NCBI GenBank assembly: GCA_030044455.1
Contig: JASHVU010000196.1
Coordinates: 1-6,367, forward strand
Source of the DNA: Acidobacteriaceae bacterium
GTDB lineage: Bacteria > Acidobacteriota > Terriglobia > Terriglobales > Acidobacteriaceae
Direction: 5' to 3'
DNA: 6,367 bases
Shown: positions 1 to 6,110 of the stretch, piece after piece
Layout of the letters: each line of letters begins with the position of its first letter
Position numbering within the stretch: position 1 is the stretch's first letter
Notes under the pieces: model-generated
Told to the model about the DNA's origin: nothing
The model's database searches: none
Seen by the model: only the letters and a program-made list of their open reading frames with translations
Translations under genes and position numbers: made by a program

Positions 1-770
1 CACTGGAAGTGGCGACGGCGCTGGCGGTTCTGTCGCTGGTGGGTGCCAGTTACCCGGGACCGGTGCTGGCGCGGCTGTGCCAGCGCGCGGAGAACGAGTT
101 TGTGGGAGCGAACTGCGGCATCATGGACCAGTTCATCAGCGCCAACGGCAAAGAAAATCACGCTCTGCTGCTCGACTGCCGCGATTTGAGCTACAAACTC
201 GCGCCGATTCCTGCGAACGTAGCGCTGGTGATTGCCAACACCATGGTCAAGCACTCCAACCTCGGCGGCGACTATCCAACCCGCCGGCGCGAATCTGAAG
301 CCGCTTGTGCGGTGATCGCCGGCCACCGGCCTGGCGTGAAGTTCTTGCGCGACTGCACGCTTGAAGATCTTGAAAAATGGGGCCACGAAATGGCGCCGAA
401 ATCCTATCTGCGCGCCCGCCACATCATCAGCGAGAATCTGCGTACCGTGGCCGCGGCCGAAGCGTTGCTCAGCGGCAATCTACCCGAGTTAGGGGCGCTT
501 ATGGCCGAAGCCCATCGCAGCTACAGCCAGGACTTCGAAGCCAGTTGTCCCGAGGCGGACGCCATGGTGGAGCTTGCCCAGGATTTGCCCGGACTCTTCG
601 GTGCACGCCTGACGGGCGGCGGTTTTGGCGGTTGCACCATCAACCTGGTCGAGCAGGAGCACGCACGTGCCTTTGCGCAGGCTCTGGCTGGCCGCTATGC
701 CGCCAAAATCGGCATACCCCCCCAGATACACATCTGCCACGCATCAGATGGGGCGCACCGGCTCGAATAA
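1..770 (+). CDS. galK: Galactokinase, C-terminal two thirds (5' end cut by window)
   Basis: ATP-dependent phosphorylation of D-galactose to alpha-D-galactose-1-phosphate, the first step of the Leloir pathway, in the cytoplasm; GHMP kinase superfamily. The first complete codon is at base 3 and the frame is open to the left edge, so the GTG at base 9 is internal and not a start. The visible protein opens with LEVATALA, the helix that in this family follows the glycine/serine-rich ATP-binding loop, so that loop and the N-terminal galactose-binding part (about 130 of roughly 385 residues) lie outside the window. NCGIMDQF follows, with the presumed catalytic Asp at 126-128, then NTMVKHS at 237-257, and the C-terminal GHMP motif TGGGFGGC at 612-635. 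The gene ends at TAA 768-770 with an ordinary C-terminus. Codon use matches the neighbours. The next gene begins 252 bp downstream on the same strand. The family is confident; a related GHMP sugar kinase is unlikely given the galactokinase-type CGIMDQF and TMVKHS blocks. Confidence 0.95.
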   Translation, partial: LEVATALAVLSLVGASYPGPVLARLCQRAENEFVGANCGIMDQFISANGKENHALLLDCRDLSYKLAPIPANVALVIANTMVKHSNLGGDYPTRRRESEAACAVIAGHRPGVKFLRDCTLEDLEKWGHEMAPKSYLRARHIISENLRTVAAAEALLSGNLPELGALMAEAHRSYSQDFEASCPEADAMVELAQDLPGLFGARLTGGGFGGCTINLVEQEHARAFAQALAGRYAAKIGIPPQIHICHASDGAHRLE

Positions 771-1022
771 AGACGTCAACTTTAAAAGGTCATTTAACAG
801 GCCGGGTTTTCCTTAAACGGGAGAAGAAAAAGGAATATCCGTATGCACAGGAAAGCGTATTCCATAACACGAATGAGCCAGCGACAGATCGGCTCCGCTA
901 CTTGTTAAACTTGTTTGGTGTTTCCTCCGATGAGGGACTTGAAGGGCCGGGTAACTTACGCTCGGTTCCCACGGCAAAACAGTATGCGGCCGGGTCCTGC
1001 ACGCGGCGGAGAGTCATAAACT
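771..1022 (+). other. Spacer / putative leader upstream of glgP
   Basis: This is a 252-bp non-coding gap between galK and glgP. It is more AT-rich at its left end (781-870) than the flanking genes. The 8-mer GGCCGGGT occurs three times in direct orientation, at 800-807, 945-952 and 988-995. Small stems are visible: GAGCC/GGCTC (875-879/891-895) and CCTC-CGAT-GAGG (924-935). I recognise no known riboswitch and no convincing sigma-70 promoter pair, and there is no hairpin plus T-run terminator behind galK. It could be a long structured 5' leader of glgP or simply a spacer holding a promoter I cannot identify. Confidence 0.4.
1008..1013 (+). promoter_or_regulatory. Shine-Dalgarno of glgP
   Basis: GGAGAG lies 9 nt before the ATG at 1023. 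It supports that start, and the protein then reaches the conserved YFSME block within about 20 residues, as expected for a family member without an N-terminal extension. Confidence 0.6.
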
Positions 1023-2786
1023 ATGCAACCCACGTCACGCAAACCATCCTCTTACGAGATTTTCCCCTACGCAGGTCACGTAGCTTACTTCTCAATGGAG
1101 ATCGCCATCAACCCGGCAATGCCCACCTACTCGGGCGGCCTGGGCATGCTGGCCGGCGACACGCTGCGCTCTGCGGCCGATCTGAGCATTCCCCTGGTTG
1201 CCTTTACCCTGTTGCACCGTAAGGGCTACTTCCAGCAGCATCTTTCCCCAAACGGCGTACAGACTGAGACAGTGCAGCCCTGGAATCCCGCCGATTTCTG
1301 CGTGGAAGAGCCGGCCCGCGTCACCGTGCTGATTGAAGATCGCATTGTTACCGCGCGAGCCTGGCGCTACGACATCCAGGGCCGCTTCGGGCACGTTGTC
1401 CCCATCTACTTGCTCGATACCGATCTCGAGGTGAACACCGGTTGGGACCGCGGCCTGACCGACCACCTTTACGGCGGCGACGAAAACTACCGTATGCAGC
1501 AGGAGATCGTGCTGGGGATGGGCGGTGTGCGCATGGCCAATGCGCTGGGACTGCGGGTAAACGTCTACCACATGAACGAAGGCCATGCCTCGCTGCTGAC
1601 CCTTGCGCTGCTTGAAAGGCAGCTTTGCGGCGGCCCTTTGCGTGCGGCCACTGAGACCGACATTGAGCACGTGCGGCGGCAATGCGTTTTCACTACGCAC
1701 ACCCCGGTACCCGCCGGTCACGACCGCTTTTCCACCGAGCAGTCGATCCGTATTCTCGGCGGCGAGCGCACTGCCAGGCTGCAGCAACTGGGCTGCTTCA
1801 AGGACGGCATGTTCAACATGACCTTGCTGGCCCTGCGCTTCTCACGCTATGCCAACGCCGTAGCCATGCAGCACGGCAAGGTCTCGCGGCCCATGTTCCC
1901 TGAGTACGCCATCGACACCATCACCAATGGCGTGCACGCGCCAACCTGGATATCTGAACCGGTGCAGCTGATGCTCAACGAACATATTCCCGCATGGCAG
2001 CGTGACAACCTTTACCTCCGCAACGCCATCGATCTGCCGGAAGCAGAAATCCTGGCGGCGCACGCCCGCGCCAAGGAAGAGCTGCTGGCCGAAGTGGGCT
2101 CGCGTACCGGCGTGGTGCTCAGCCCCAAGGTGCTCACTCTCGGCTTTGCCCGCCGCGCCGCTACCTACAAGCGTGCATCGCTGCTGTTCACCGATACCGA
2201 GCGGCTTGCCGCCATTGCTCGAGCGGCAGGAGGTTTGCAGATTCTGTTCGCGGGCAAGGCTCACCCGCACGATGGACCGGGCAAGGCGATCATCCAGCAA
2301 GTAGTCGAAGAGGCCGCGCGCCTTTCCAATGATTCGTTGCGCATCCTGTACCTCGAAAACTACGACTGGGGGTTAGGCGCCAAGCTCACCGCCGGCGTCG
2401 ATGTTTGGGTGAACACGCCGCGCCGGCCTTACGAGGCCTCGGGCACCAGCGGTATGAAGGCTGCACTGAACGGCGTTCCCAGTTTGTCGATTCTCGATGG
2501 ATGGTGGATCGAAGGGTGCATCGAAGGAGTAACCGGGTGGGCGATTGAAGACGGCGCCAACGACCAGGAAGAAGCTGAGTCGCTCTATCGCAAGCTCGAG
2601 TCTGCGGTGGTTCCGCTCTATCTTGACGCGCCCGAAAAATGGGCGCGCCTGATGCGCACCACACTGGCCTTCAACGGCTCGTACTTCAACACCAACCGCA
2701 TGGTGAAGCAGTACAACCGCAACGCCTACTATCCCCAACCTCTGCTGCAGCACGCCAAGGTTGAAGAGCCGGTCCTCGTCGAGTAA
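1023..2786 (+). CDS. glgP: Alpha-glucan (glycogen/maltodextrin) phosphorylase, short form
   Basis: PLP-dependent phosphorolysis of alpha-1,4-glucans, releasing glucose-1-phosphate; cytoplasmic, glycosyltransferase family 35, the divergent alpha-glucan phosphorylase subfamily. The 587-residue protein starts almost directly at the catalytic core: YFSMEIAINPAMPTYSGGLG at residues 22-41, then LAGD at 43-46. HMNEGHA lies at 183-189, followed by TTHTPVPAGHDRF starting at 224, where His226 matches the active-site His region. FARRAATYKR ends at 384, with Arg377/Arg378 and Lys383 in the presumed phosphate-binding stretch. EASGTSGMK gives the predicted PLP-binding Lys479, followed by DGWW at 492-495. 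All expected catalytic blocks are present in order and uninterrupted. It lacks the N-terminal DUF3417-type domain of the roughly 830-860 residue members, so it is a minimal form rather than a truncation. Located after galK on the same strand; both products feed hexose-1-phosphate pools. Chain-length preference cannot be read from sequence. The family is sure; the exact substrate is not. Confidence 0.93.
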   Translation: MQPTSRKPSSYEIFPYAGHVAYFSMEIAINPAMPTYSGGLGMLAGDTLRSAADLSIPLVAFTLLHRKGYFQQHLSPNGVQTETVQPWNPADFCVEEPARVTVLIEDRIVTARAWRYDIQGRFGHVVPIYLLDTDLEVNTGWDRGLTDHLYGGDENYRMQQEIVLGMGGVRMANALGLRVNVYHMNEGHASLLTLALLERQLCGGPLRAATETDIEHVRRQCVFTTHTPVPAGHDRFSTEQSIRILGGERTARLQQLGCFKDGMFNMTLLALRFSRYANAVAMQHGKVSRPMFPEYAIDTITNGVHAPTWISEPVQLMLNEHIPAWQRDNLYLRNAIDLPEAEILAAHARAKEELLAEVGSRTGVVLSPKVLTLGFARRAATYKRASLLFTDTERLAAIARAAGGLQILFAGKAHPHDGPGKAIIQQVVEEAARLSNDSLRILYLENYDWGLGAKLTAGVDVWVNTPRRPYEASGTSGMKAALNGVPSLSILDGWWIEGCIEGVTGWAIEDGANDQEEAESLYRKLESAVVPLYLDAPEKWARLMRTTLAFNGSYFNTNRMVKQYNRNAYYPQPLLQHAKVEEPVLVE

Positions 2787-2793
2787 GGGCTTG

Positions 2794-2937
2794 GTTTTGA
2801 AAGGGCACGGATTTATCCGTGCCGAAAAGCGTCATAGAATATGGGCGTGGCTTTAGCCACTGAGGGGTGTTCTTCGCCAATCCGGGCCGGTTCAAAAAAC
2901 CCTTCCGCAGCCTTGTGAAGTTGTGCCCTTTCAAAAC
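2794..2937. repeat. Intergenic repeat element bounded by a perfect 15-bp inverted repeat
   Basis: The 197-bp gap after glgP holds an element whose ends are GTTTTGAAAGGGCAC (2794-2808) and its exact reverse complement (2923-2937). Inside the left end is a near-perfect hairpin, GGCACGGAT-TT-ATCCGTGCC (2804-2823). A second small hairpin follows, GTGGCT-TT-AGCCAC (2847-2860). The 22-bp stretch 2798-2819 recurs identically at 4888-4909 and with one change at 4978-4999, so this is a dispersed family. No ORF of its own is credible; apparent minus-strand ORFs across it are translations of the repeat. It resembles REP-type or miniature palindromic elements; I infer no mobility. It sits 7 bp after the glgP stop, so it could stabilise or end that transcript, though no T-run follows the hairpin. 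Confidence 0.75.
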
Positions 2938-2983
2938 GCGTTCCGCAAAGATCCCGTTGTTCATGTGATAGCCCAGGTGAACC

Positions 2984-3730
2984 ATGCAGGACTTTTACGA
3001 CCAGCTTGCGCCGCACTATCACCTCCTCTTCGATAACTGGAATGCCGGCATCGAGCGCCAGGGCCGCAATCTGACTGCGATCATCCGCGGCAAATGGCCC
3101 CAGACTTCCACGGTTCTCGACCTCACCTGCGGAATTGGAACTCAGGCCATTGCGCTGGCCGCAAACGGTTATCGGGCTACGGCATCGGACCTGTCACCCA
3201 AGGCCATCGAGCGCGCCAAACTGGAAGCTCAAGCCCGCGAACTCGACATCGCATTCTCGGTCTGCGACATGCTCCAGGCTCACGCGCACCACGGAGGCGG
3301 CTTCGATCTAGTCATCTCATGCGATAACGCATTGCCCCACCTGCTCAACGACGACCTCATTCGCGCGGCATTGAAACAGATGCTCGGTTGCGCGCGGCCC
3401 GGCGGCGGATGCATTGTCACAATCCGCGACTACGACAAGGAACAGCGGGGAAAGAATATTCTCAAGCCCTACGGCGTCCACGTTGAAGGCGGCAAACGGT
3501 ACGTCATCTTCCAGGTCTGGGATTTCGAAGACGACATCTACGATCTCACGCTGTACGTGGTTACTGAGGACCTTGTAACCAACGAGGTTGCAACGGAGGC
3601 CATGCACTCCCGTTACTACGCCATATCGGCAACCAAGTTGATGCGGCTCATGGAAGAAGTTGGATTCGAGCGGGTGAGCAAAACGGACAGTAATTACGTT
3701 TCGATTTTGCTGGGCACCGTGCCTGCCTGA
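2984..3730 (+). CDS. Class I SAM-dependent methyltransferase, substrate unknown
   Basis: Transfers a methyl group from S-adenosylmethionine to an unidentified acceptor; predicted soluble and cytoplasmic. The 248-residue protein starts with MQDFYDQLAPHYHLLFDNW, the usual opening helix of small-molecule methyltransferases of this fold, which supports the ATG at 2984. AGGTGA (2975-2980) gives a close, weak ribosome binding site. Motif I is VLDLTCGIGTQ (residues 44-54). The acidic residue after strand beta-2 is Asp69 in ASDLSP. Asp95 in VCDM fits the adenine-contact position, and FDLVISCDNALPHLL (107-121) is motif IV. The remaining 125 residues form the rest of the Rossmann-like sheet and a beta-rich section (KRYVIFQVWDFEDDIYDLTLYV) that may shape the acceptor pocket. 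The overall pattern is reminiscent of glycine/sarcosine-type N-methyltransferases, but that is not enough to name a substrate. It is flanked on both sides by repeat-bearing spacers, so it is probably transcribed alone. Confidence 0.9.
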   Translation: MQDFYDQLAPHYHLLFDNWNAGIERQGRNLTAIIRGKWPQTSTVLDLTCGIGTQAIALAANGYRATASDLSPKAIERAKLEAQARELDIAFSVCDMLQAHAHHGGGFDLVISCDNALPHLLNDDLIRAALKQMLGCARPGGGCIVTIRDYDKEQRGKNILKPYGVHVEGGKRYVIFQVWDFEDDIYDLTLYVVTEDLVTNEVATEAMHSRYYAISATKLMRLMEEVGFERVSKTDSNYVSILLGTVPA

Positions 3731-4012
3731 GTCTGAAATTCGTTAAAGAACAAATGCAGGTCCTTCGACTCCTCGCGTTGCTCGTCGCTCAGGATGGCTG
3801 CGATCGATCAGGTTGTGGCGACGAAATGCAGGTCCCGTTCGACCTCGATCGCTCCGCCCATTCCCCTTTCATTCACACGCCATTCATAAACCTCGTCAGC
3901 TAACTCACCCGCGCGCGAAATTCTTCCCTCTTGTGCGCTTGTTTCCCTTGGCGCAGCCGGTCCGCTCGCGTATCCTTGCTTCCGAACTCAATTCATGCGG
4001 GAGGGTACGCAC
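3731..4012. repeat. Spacer with two direct copies of an AAATGCAGGTCC repeat
   Basis: No gene is credible here. AAATGCAGGTCC occurs at 3752-3763 and again at 3824-3835. The first copy continues into TTCGACT (3764-3770) and ends near CAGGATGG (about 3790-3797); the second continues into TTCGACC (3838-3844). The same modules appear in reverse and expanded form at 5741-5843. An 8-bp inverted repeat, GCGATCGA (3800-3807) and TCGATCGC (3845-3852), spans the second copy. The stretch 3853-3990 is pyrimidine-rich on the + strand and probably contains the promoter and leader of the next gene, but I see no convincing -35/-10 pair. Confidence 0.6.
3999..4005 (+). promoter_or_regulatory. Shine-Dalgarno deciding the SPFH start
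   Basis: GGGAGGG ends 7 nt before the GTG at 4013. It lies inside the reading frame if translation began at the ATG at 3995, which itself has no purine-rich site in front (the preceding bases read CGAACTCAATTC). The ribosome site therefore favours GTG 4013. Confidence 0.65.
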
Positions 4013-4864
4013 GTGGCACTTACGCGGCAAGTTATCACCTCACTCACCAGCGACGGCACCGACATTCTTGGCACCAAGGTTCTGGCCGTCAAAATCGCAG
4101 ATGAAAGCATCGTTTCGGGATCGCTGCTTACCGTTGAAAGCAATCATTTCTGCGTCCTCAAATCGCGCGGCGCCGTTCTGAATGTCTATGAGACCGGCCA
4201 GTACGCGCTCACCACCCCCGACAAGCCGCTCCTCGGCTCCATAGCCCAGGGGTTCTTCGGCGGCAACTCGCCGTGGGTCTACGAAGTTATCTACATCAAC
4301 CGCTCCAAGCTGCTGGTGCGCAGCGAGGGAATTGCCACCAGCGAAGAGATGGCCGAAATGGCCTACCAGGTGGACTATTACATTCACGTCGACACCAAAG
4401 AGGCCGCGCTCGACCTCATCACCCACCTGCCCTTCAATGGCCACATTATCGACACCAAGGAAGTGGCCGACTACGCCGGCCCGGCCATCGAACAATCCAT
4501 CAACCAGATTGTTCAGGTCACCAAGATGGAAGACATCAACGAGCACATCCAGGAAGTGCGCGAGCTCGTCAAGAACCATCTTGCGGAATTCCTGCGCACC
4601 TACGGCATCACGCTCAACGACCTCAAAGTACTCATCATGCCCAAGGACGAGCGCATGCGCGAGCTCATTTCGCTGCAGGCCATCGGCCTCTCGCCCGTCG
4701 AAGCCGTGCGCTACTATCTCGCGCTTAAGATGGCTGACAAGGGGTTGGTCTCAGCGCCCAACGCCGCTGCCGGCGTGCCCTTCACCATCGGCGGGCAGCC
4801 TTCCGGTTTCTATTCCGTCGGCGCCGAAGCCGGATTGCCGGGACCAACCGGAGGAACCAAATAG
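4013..4864 (+). CDS. SPFH/Band-7 domain protein (stomatin/prohibitin superfamily)
   Basis: SPFH proteins form membrane-associated or scaffold oligomers; the precise role of this subfamily is not established and no reaction is expected. Start chosen at GTG 4013 (283 residues) because of the GGGAGGG 7 nt upstream; ATG 3995 would add six residues. The SPFH head is visible from about residue 30: ADESIVSGSLLTVES, then GAVLNVYETGQYALTTPDKP (53-72), then FFGGNSPW and EVIYINRSKLLVR. This pattern resembles the stomatin-like family that includes Bacillus YdjI. A helical stretch follows, with IEQSINQIVQV, HLAEFLRTYGITLNDLKVLIMP and ERMRELISLQAIGLSP, typical of the SPFH C-terminal part. No signal peptide or transmembrane helix is seen, unlike classical stomatins. 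The last 40 residues are Gly/Pro/Ala-rich with no cysteines, so a C-terminal zinc ribbon is absent. The nearest downstream gene, 310 bp away on the same strand, encodes an unknown protein and could be a partner. Confidence 0.85.
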   Translation: MALTRQVITSLTSDGTDILGTKVLAVKIADESIVSGSLLTVESNHFCVLKSRGAVLNVYETGQYALTTPDKPLLGSIAQGFFGGNSPWVYEVIYINRSKLLVRSEGIATSEEMAEMAYQVDYYIHVDTKEAALDLITHLPFNGHIIDTKEVADYAGPAIEQSINQIVQVTKMEDINEHIQEVRELVKNHLAEFLRTYGITLNDLKVLIMPKDERMRELISLQAIGLSPVEAVRYYLALKMADKGLVSAPNAAAGVPFTIGGQPSGFYSVGAEAGLPGPTGGTK

Positions 4865-5160
4865 CAGGCTGCTGCGTAAGTATCTTCTGAAAGGGCACGG
4901 ATTTATCCGCGCCGCTGAGGCCTGCACAATGATGGGGGCTTCGGCCCTGAGGGACAATACACCTTACGGCCATGCTTTGAAAGGGCACGGATTGATCCGC
5001 GCCACGCGCCGTAGGCGCAATGTATGTTAGCCCAGCGCTTCAGCGCTGGGTTGGCGGAATAAATGTTGTCAACCCCGTAAGGGTGATGCCTTGCAGGGCC
5101 AACGGGAAGAACCGGGCCTTAGTCCCTGAGGGATGGGTTCCGCCACCTTCAGACTTAACT
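4865..5160. repeat. Hairpin-rich intergenic repeat cluster
   Basis: The 310-bp gap between the SPFH gene and the next gene carries no credible ORF but a dense series of palindromes. Two copies of the TGAAAGGGCACGG core lie at 4888-4909 and 4978-4999, 90 bp apart. Both continue to CGCGCC, so their hairpin arms have one A/C mismatch compared with the perfect copy at 2804-2823. Between them is GGGC-TTCG-GCCC (4936-4947), a classic UUCG tetraloop form. After them come GCGCC-GTA-GGCGC (5006-5018), the perfect palindrome CCCAGCGCT-TC-AGCGCTGGG (5031-5050), CCC-GTAA-GGG (5074-5083, a GNRA-type loop), and GAACC/GGTTC (5109-5113/5136-5140) enclosing TCCC-TGA-GGGA (5123-5133). None has a T-run, so these are not ordinary terminators. 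It looks like a mosaic of short dispersed palindromic repeats, possibly transcribed as the leader of the gene at 5175. Confidence 0.75.
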
Positions 5161-5168
5161 AGAGGAGG
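5161..5168 (+). promoter_or_regulatory. Strong Shine-Dalgarno for the 5175 gene
   Basis: AGAGGAGG lies 6 nt before the GTG at 5175. This near-ideal site decides for GTG over the in-frame ATG at 5187, which would have the core 18 nt away. Confidence 0.8.
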
Positions 5169-5174
5169 CAAATA

Positions 5175-5720
5175 GTGTCGGGAGAGATGTTTTACGCGGC
5201 TGATGAGATCGAGCAGATCGCCATCAACCTTTTTTACGGCTGGGGATACAACTTCTACAAAGTTGAGAACCAGCTACGCGCCGACGATCAGATGGTCCGC
5301 TCAAAAGCCTCCTGGCTTTTGGGCGAGGCCGCAACGGCGGTGAGCGCAGCCGAGAGCGATTACCGGCGCGAGTTTCTCCCCGCCCCTACCCGCGCCAAGC
5401 CATTTCCCGATGCTGAAGCCGTTGCCTCGGCGCAGAAGCTCGAGCGGCTGCATCACGATCTGGTCGCAATCGAGCAATTCCTTCACCAGCTGCCCGCACC
5501 CGCCAACGATCGCATGACGCAGCGTTACCGGCTCGAGGCGCCCACGCTCGCCAACCTGCTTCACTTCGATTCACTGCTGGTGGGCCAATGCGAGCTCATG
5601 CGAAAGTCAGTGACTGGCGTCGATGCTCAAACGATACTGAAAGCTTTGCCCGATCTCGAAGCAGGAATCGCAGCCATCCGCTCGACGCTCCACGATCGCG
5701 AAGCCGTGTTGATGAACTAA
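5175..5720 (+). CDS. Conserved-looking hypothetical protein, all-helical, 181 residues
   Basis: I do not recognise the family and assign no function. The GTG start is fixed by AGAGGAGG 6 nt upstream, and codon use is like that of the other genes, so it is very probably real. The protein lacks a signal peptide, transmembrane segment and cysteine motif (only Cys139), and reads as a bundle of amphipathic helices: about 10-35, 37-66, 79-106, 118-145 and 150-180. A Pro-rich linker (FLPAPTRAKPFP, 67-78) separates the first two helices from the rest. The most distinctive block is FYGWGYNFYKVENQLRADDQ (20-39) with KASWLLGEA (44-52), aromatic-rich and likely the conserved core. Helix 79-106 carries His/Glu-rich heptads (LERLHHDLVAIEQFLHQLP) that could pair as a coiled coil. 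It follows the SPFH gene on the same strand after a repeat-filled 310-bp gap. A role with the SPFH protein is conceivable but not shown. Confidence 0.85.
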   Translation: MSGEMFYAADEIEQIAINLFYGWGYNFYKVENQLRADDQMVRSKASWLLGEAATAVSAAESDYRREFLPAPTRAKPFPDAEAVASAQKLERLHHDLVAIEQFLHQLPAPANDRMTQRYRLEAPTLANLLHFDSLLVGQCELMRKSVTGVDAQTILKALPDLEAGIAAIRSTLHDREAVLMN

Positions 5721-5740
5721 AGCTCGCATCATAAGGCGCT

Positions 5741-5843
5741 GTCATCCTGCGGAGATTGGCGCGTCTTTTGCGCCAATCGTAGTCGATTGCCCGCTCTGAG
5801 CGGAGGGCACGAAATGCCCGAAGTCGAATGGGGACCCGCATTT
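5741..5843 (-). repeat. Inverted, expanded copy of the AAATGC[A/G]GGTCC repeat with three tandem hairpins
   Basis: Read on the minus strand, this begins with AAATGCGGGTCCC (5843-5831), continues to TTCGACTT (5828-5821), and ends with CAGGATGAC (5749-5741). These are the same modules, in the same order, as in the + strand copy at 3752-3797. The interior holds three hairpins: GATTGGCGC/GCGCCAATC with a 7-nt loop (5754-5778), CCGCT-CTG-AGCGG (5791-5803), and GGGCA-CGAAA-TGCCC (5805-5819). It starts 20 bp after the stop of the 181-residue gene. The first hairpin could protect or end that transcript, although no T-run follows it. Confidence 0.65.
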
Positions 5844-6110
5844 ATTTTTCAACGAACTTCGGATGTACCACACTATCGCGGTTCCACGATTGCTATACCC
5901 CGGCCGCAACACCTCCGAGTCGATCCTGCCTCAACGAGGAGCTACCTTTCGCAGAAGCAGGATTGGGTACATCGATCCTGGAACCGCCGCAATCAGCTCG
6001 CCCCCTGCCTTGCTCTCTCGTTTTCTTGTTCCGTTTTCCCTGCTTTTGCAGATAATTTCTCCCTCCTGCGCTACATTCAAATCAGGGCAGAGCATTCTTC
6101 TGAAAAACCA
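5844..6110. other. Non-coding stretch with interleaved inverted repeats
   Basis: No reading frame here has a ribosome site or family signature I trust. Three perfect inverted repeats are present: GATGTACC/GGTACATC (5862-5869/5966-5973), GCGGTTCCA/TGGAACCGC (5878-5886/5979-5987) and ATCCTGC/GCAGGAT (5923-5929/5957-5963). The first two interleave rather than nest, which in RNA would be a pseudoknot; the third nests inside both. After 5990 the + strand becomes pyrimidine-rich (CT-rich to about 6070). It may be a structured RNA or a decayed element. Confidence 0.4.

Noticed and set aside
377..1222. Long + strand ORF of 281 codons overlapping galK and glgP
   Set aside because: It is an Arg/Pro-rich out-of-frame shadow of two well-identified genes.
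2804..2823. Hairpin just after glgP as a rho-independent terminator
   Set aside because: No T-run follows on either strand; it is better explained as part of the dispersed repeat.
2686..2985. Minus-strand 99-codon ORF and its neighbour at 2813-3022
   Set aside because: They overlap the glgP 3' end and the repeat element. Their peptide (LKGHNF, DKSVPF) is the translation of the repeat, not a conserved protein.
3813..4181. 122-codon + strand ORF starting in the repeat spacer
   Set aside because: No ribosome site; its second half is an out-of-frame reading of the SPFH gene.
4888..4999. CRISPR-like array
   Set aside because: Only two copies 90 bp apart with an intervening hairpin; no regular spacing and no cas genes.
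4751..5030. ORFs across the spacer after the SPFH gene, with repeated LKGHGFIRA / LKGHGLIRA
   Set aside because: The peptide repeat arises from the two DNA copies of the TGAAAGGGCACGG core; there is no ribosome site, and the rest is out-of-frame SPFH sequence.
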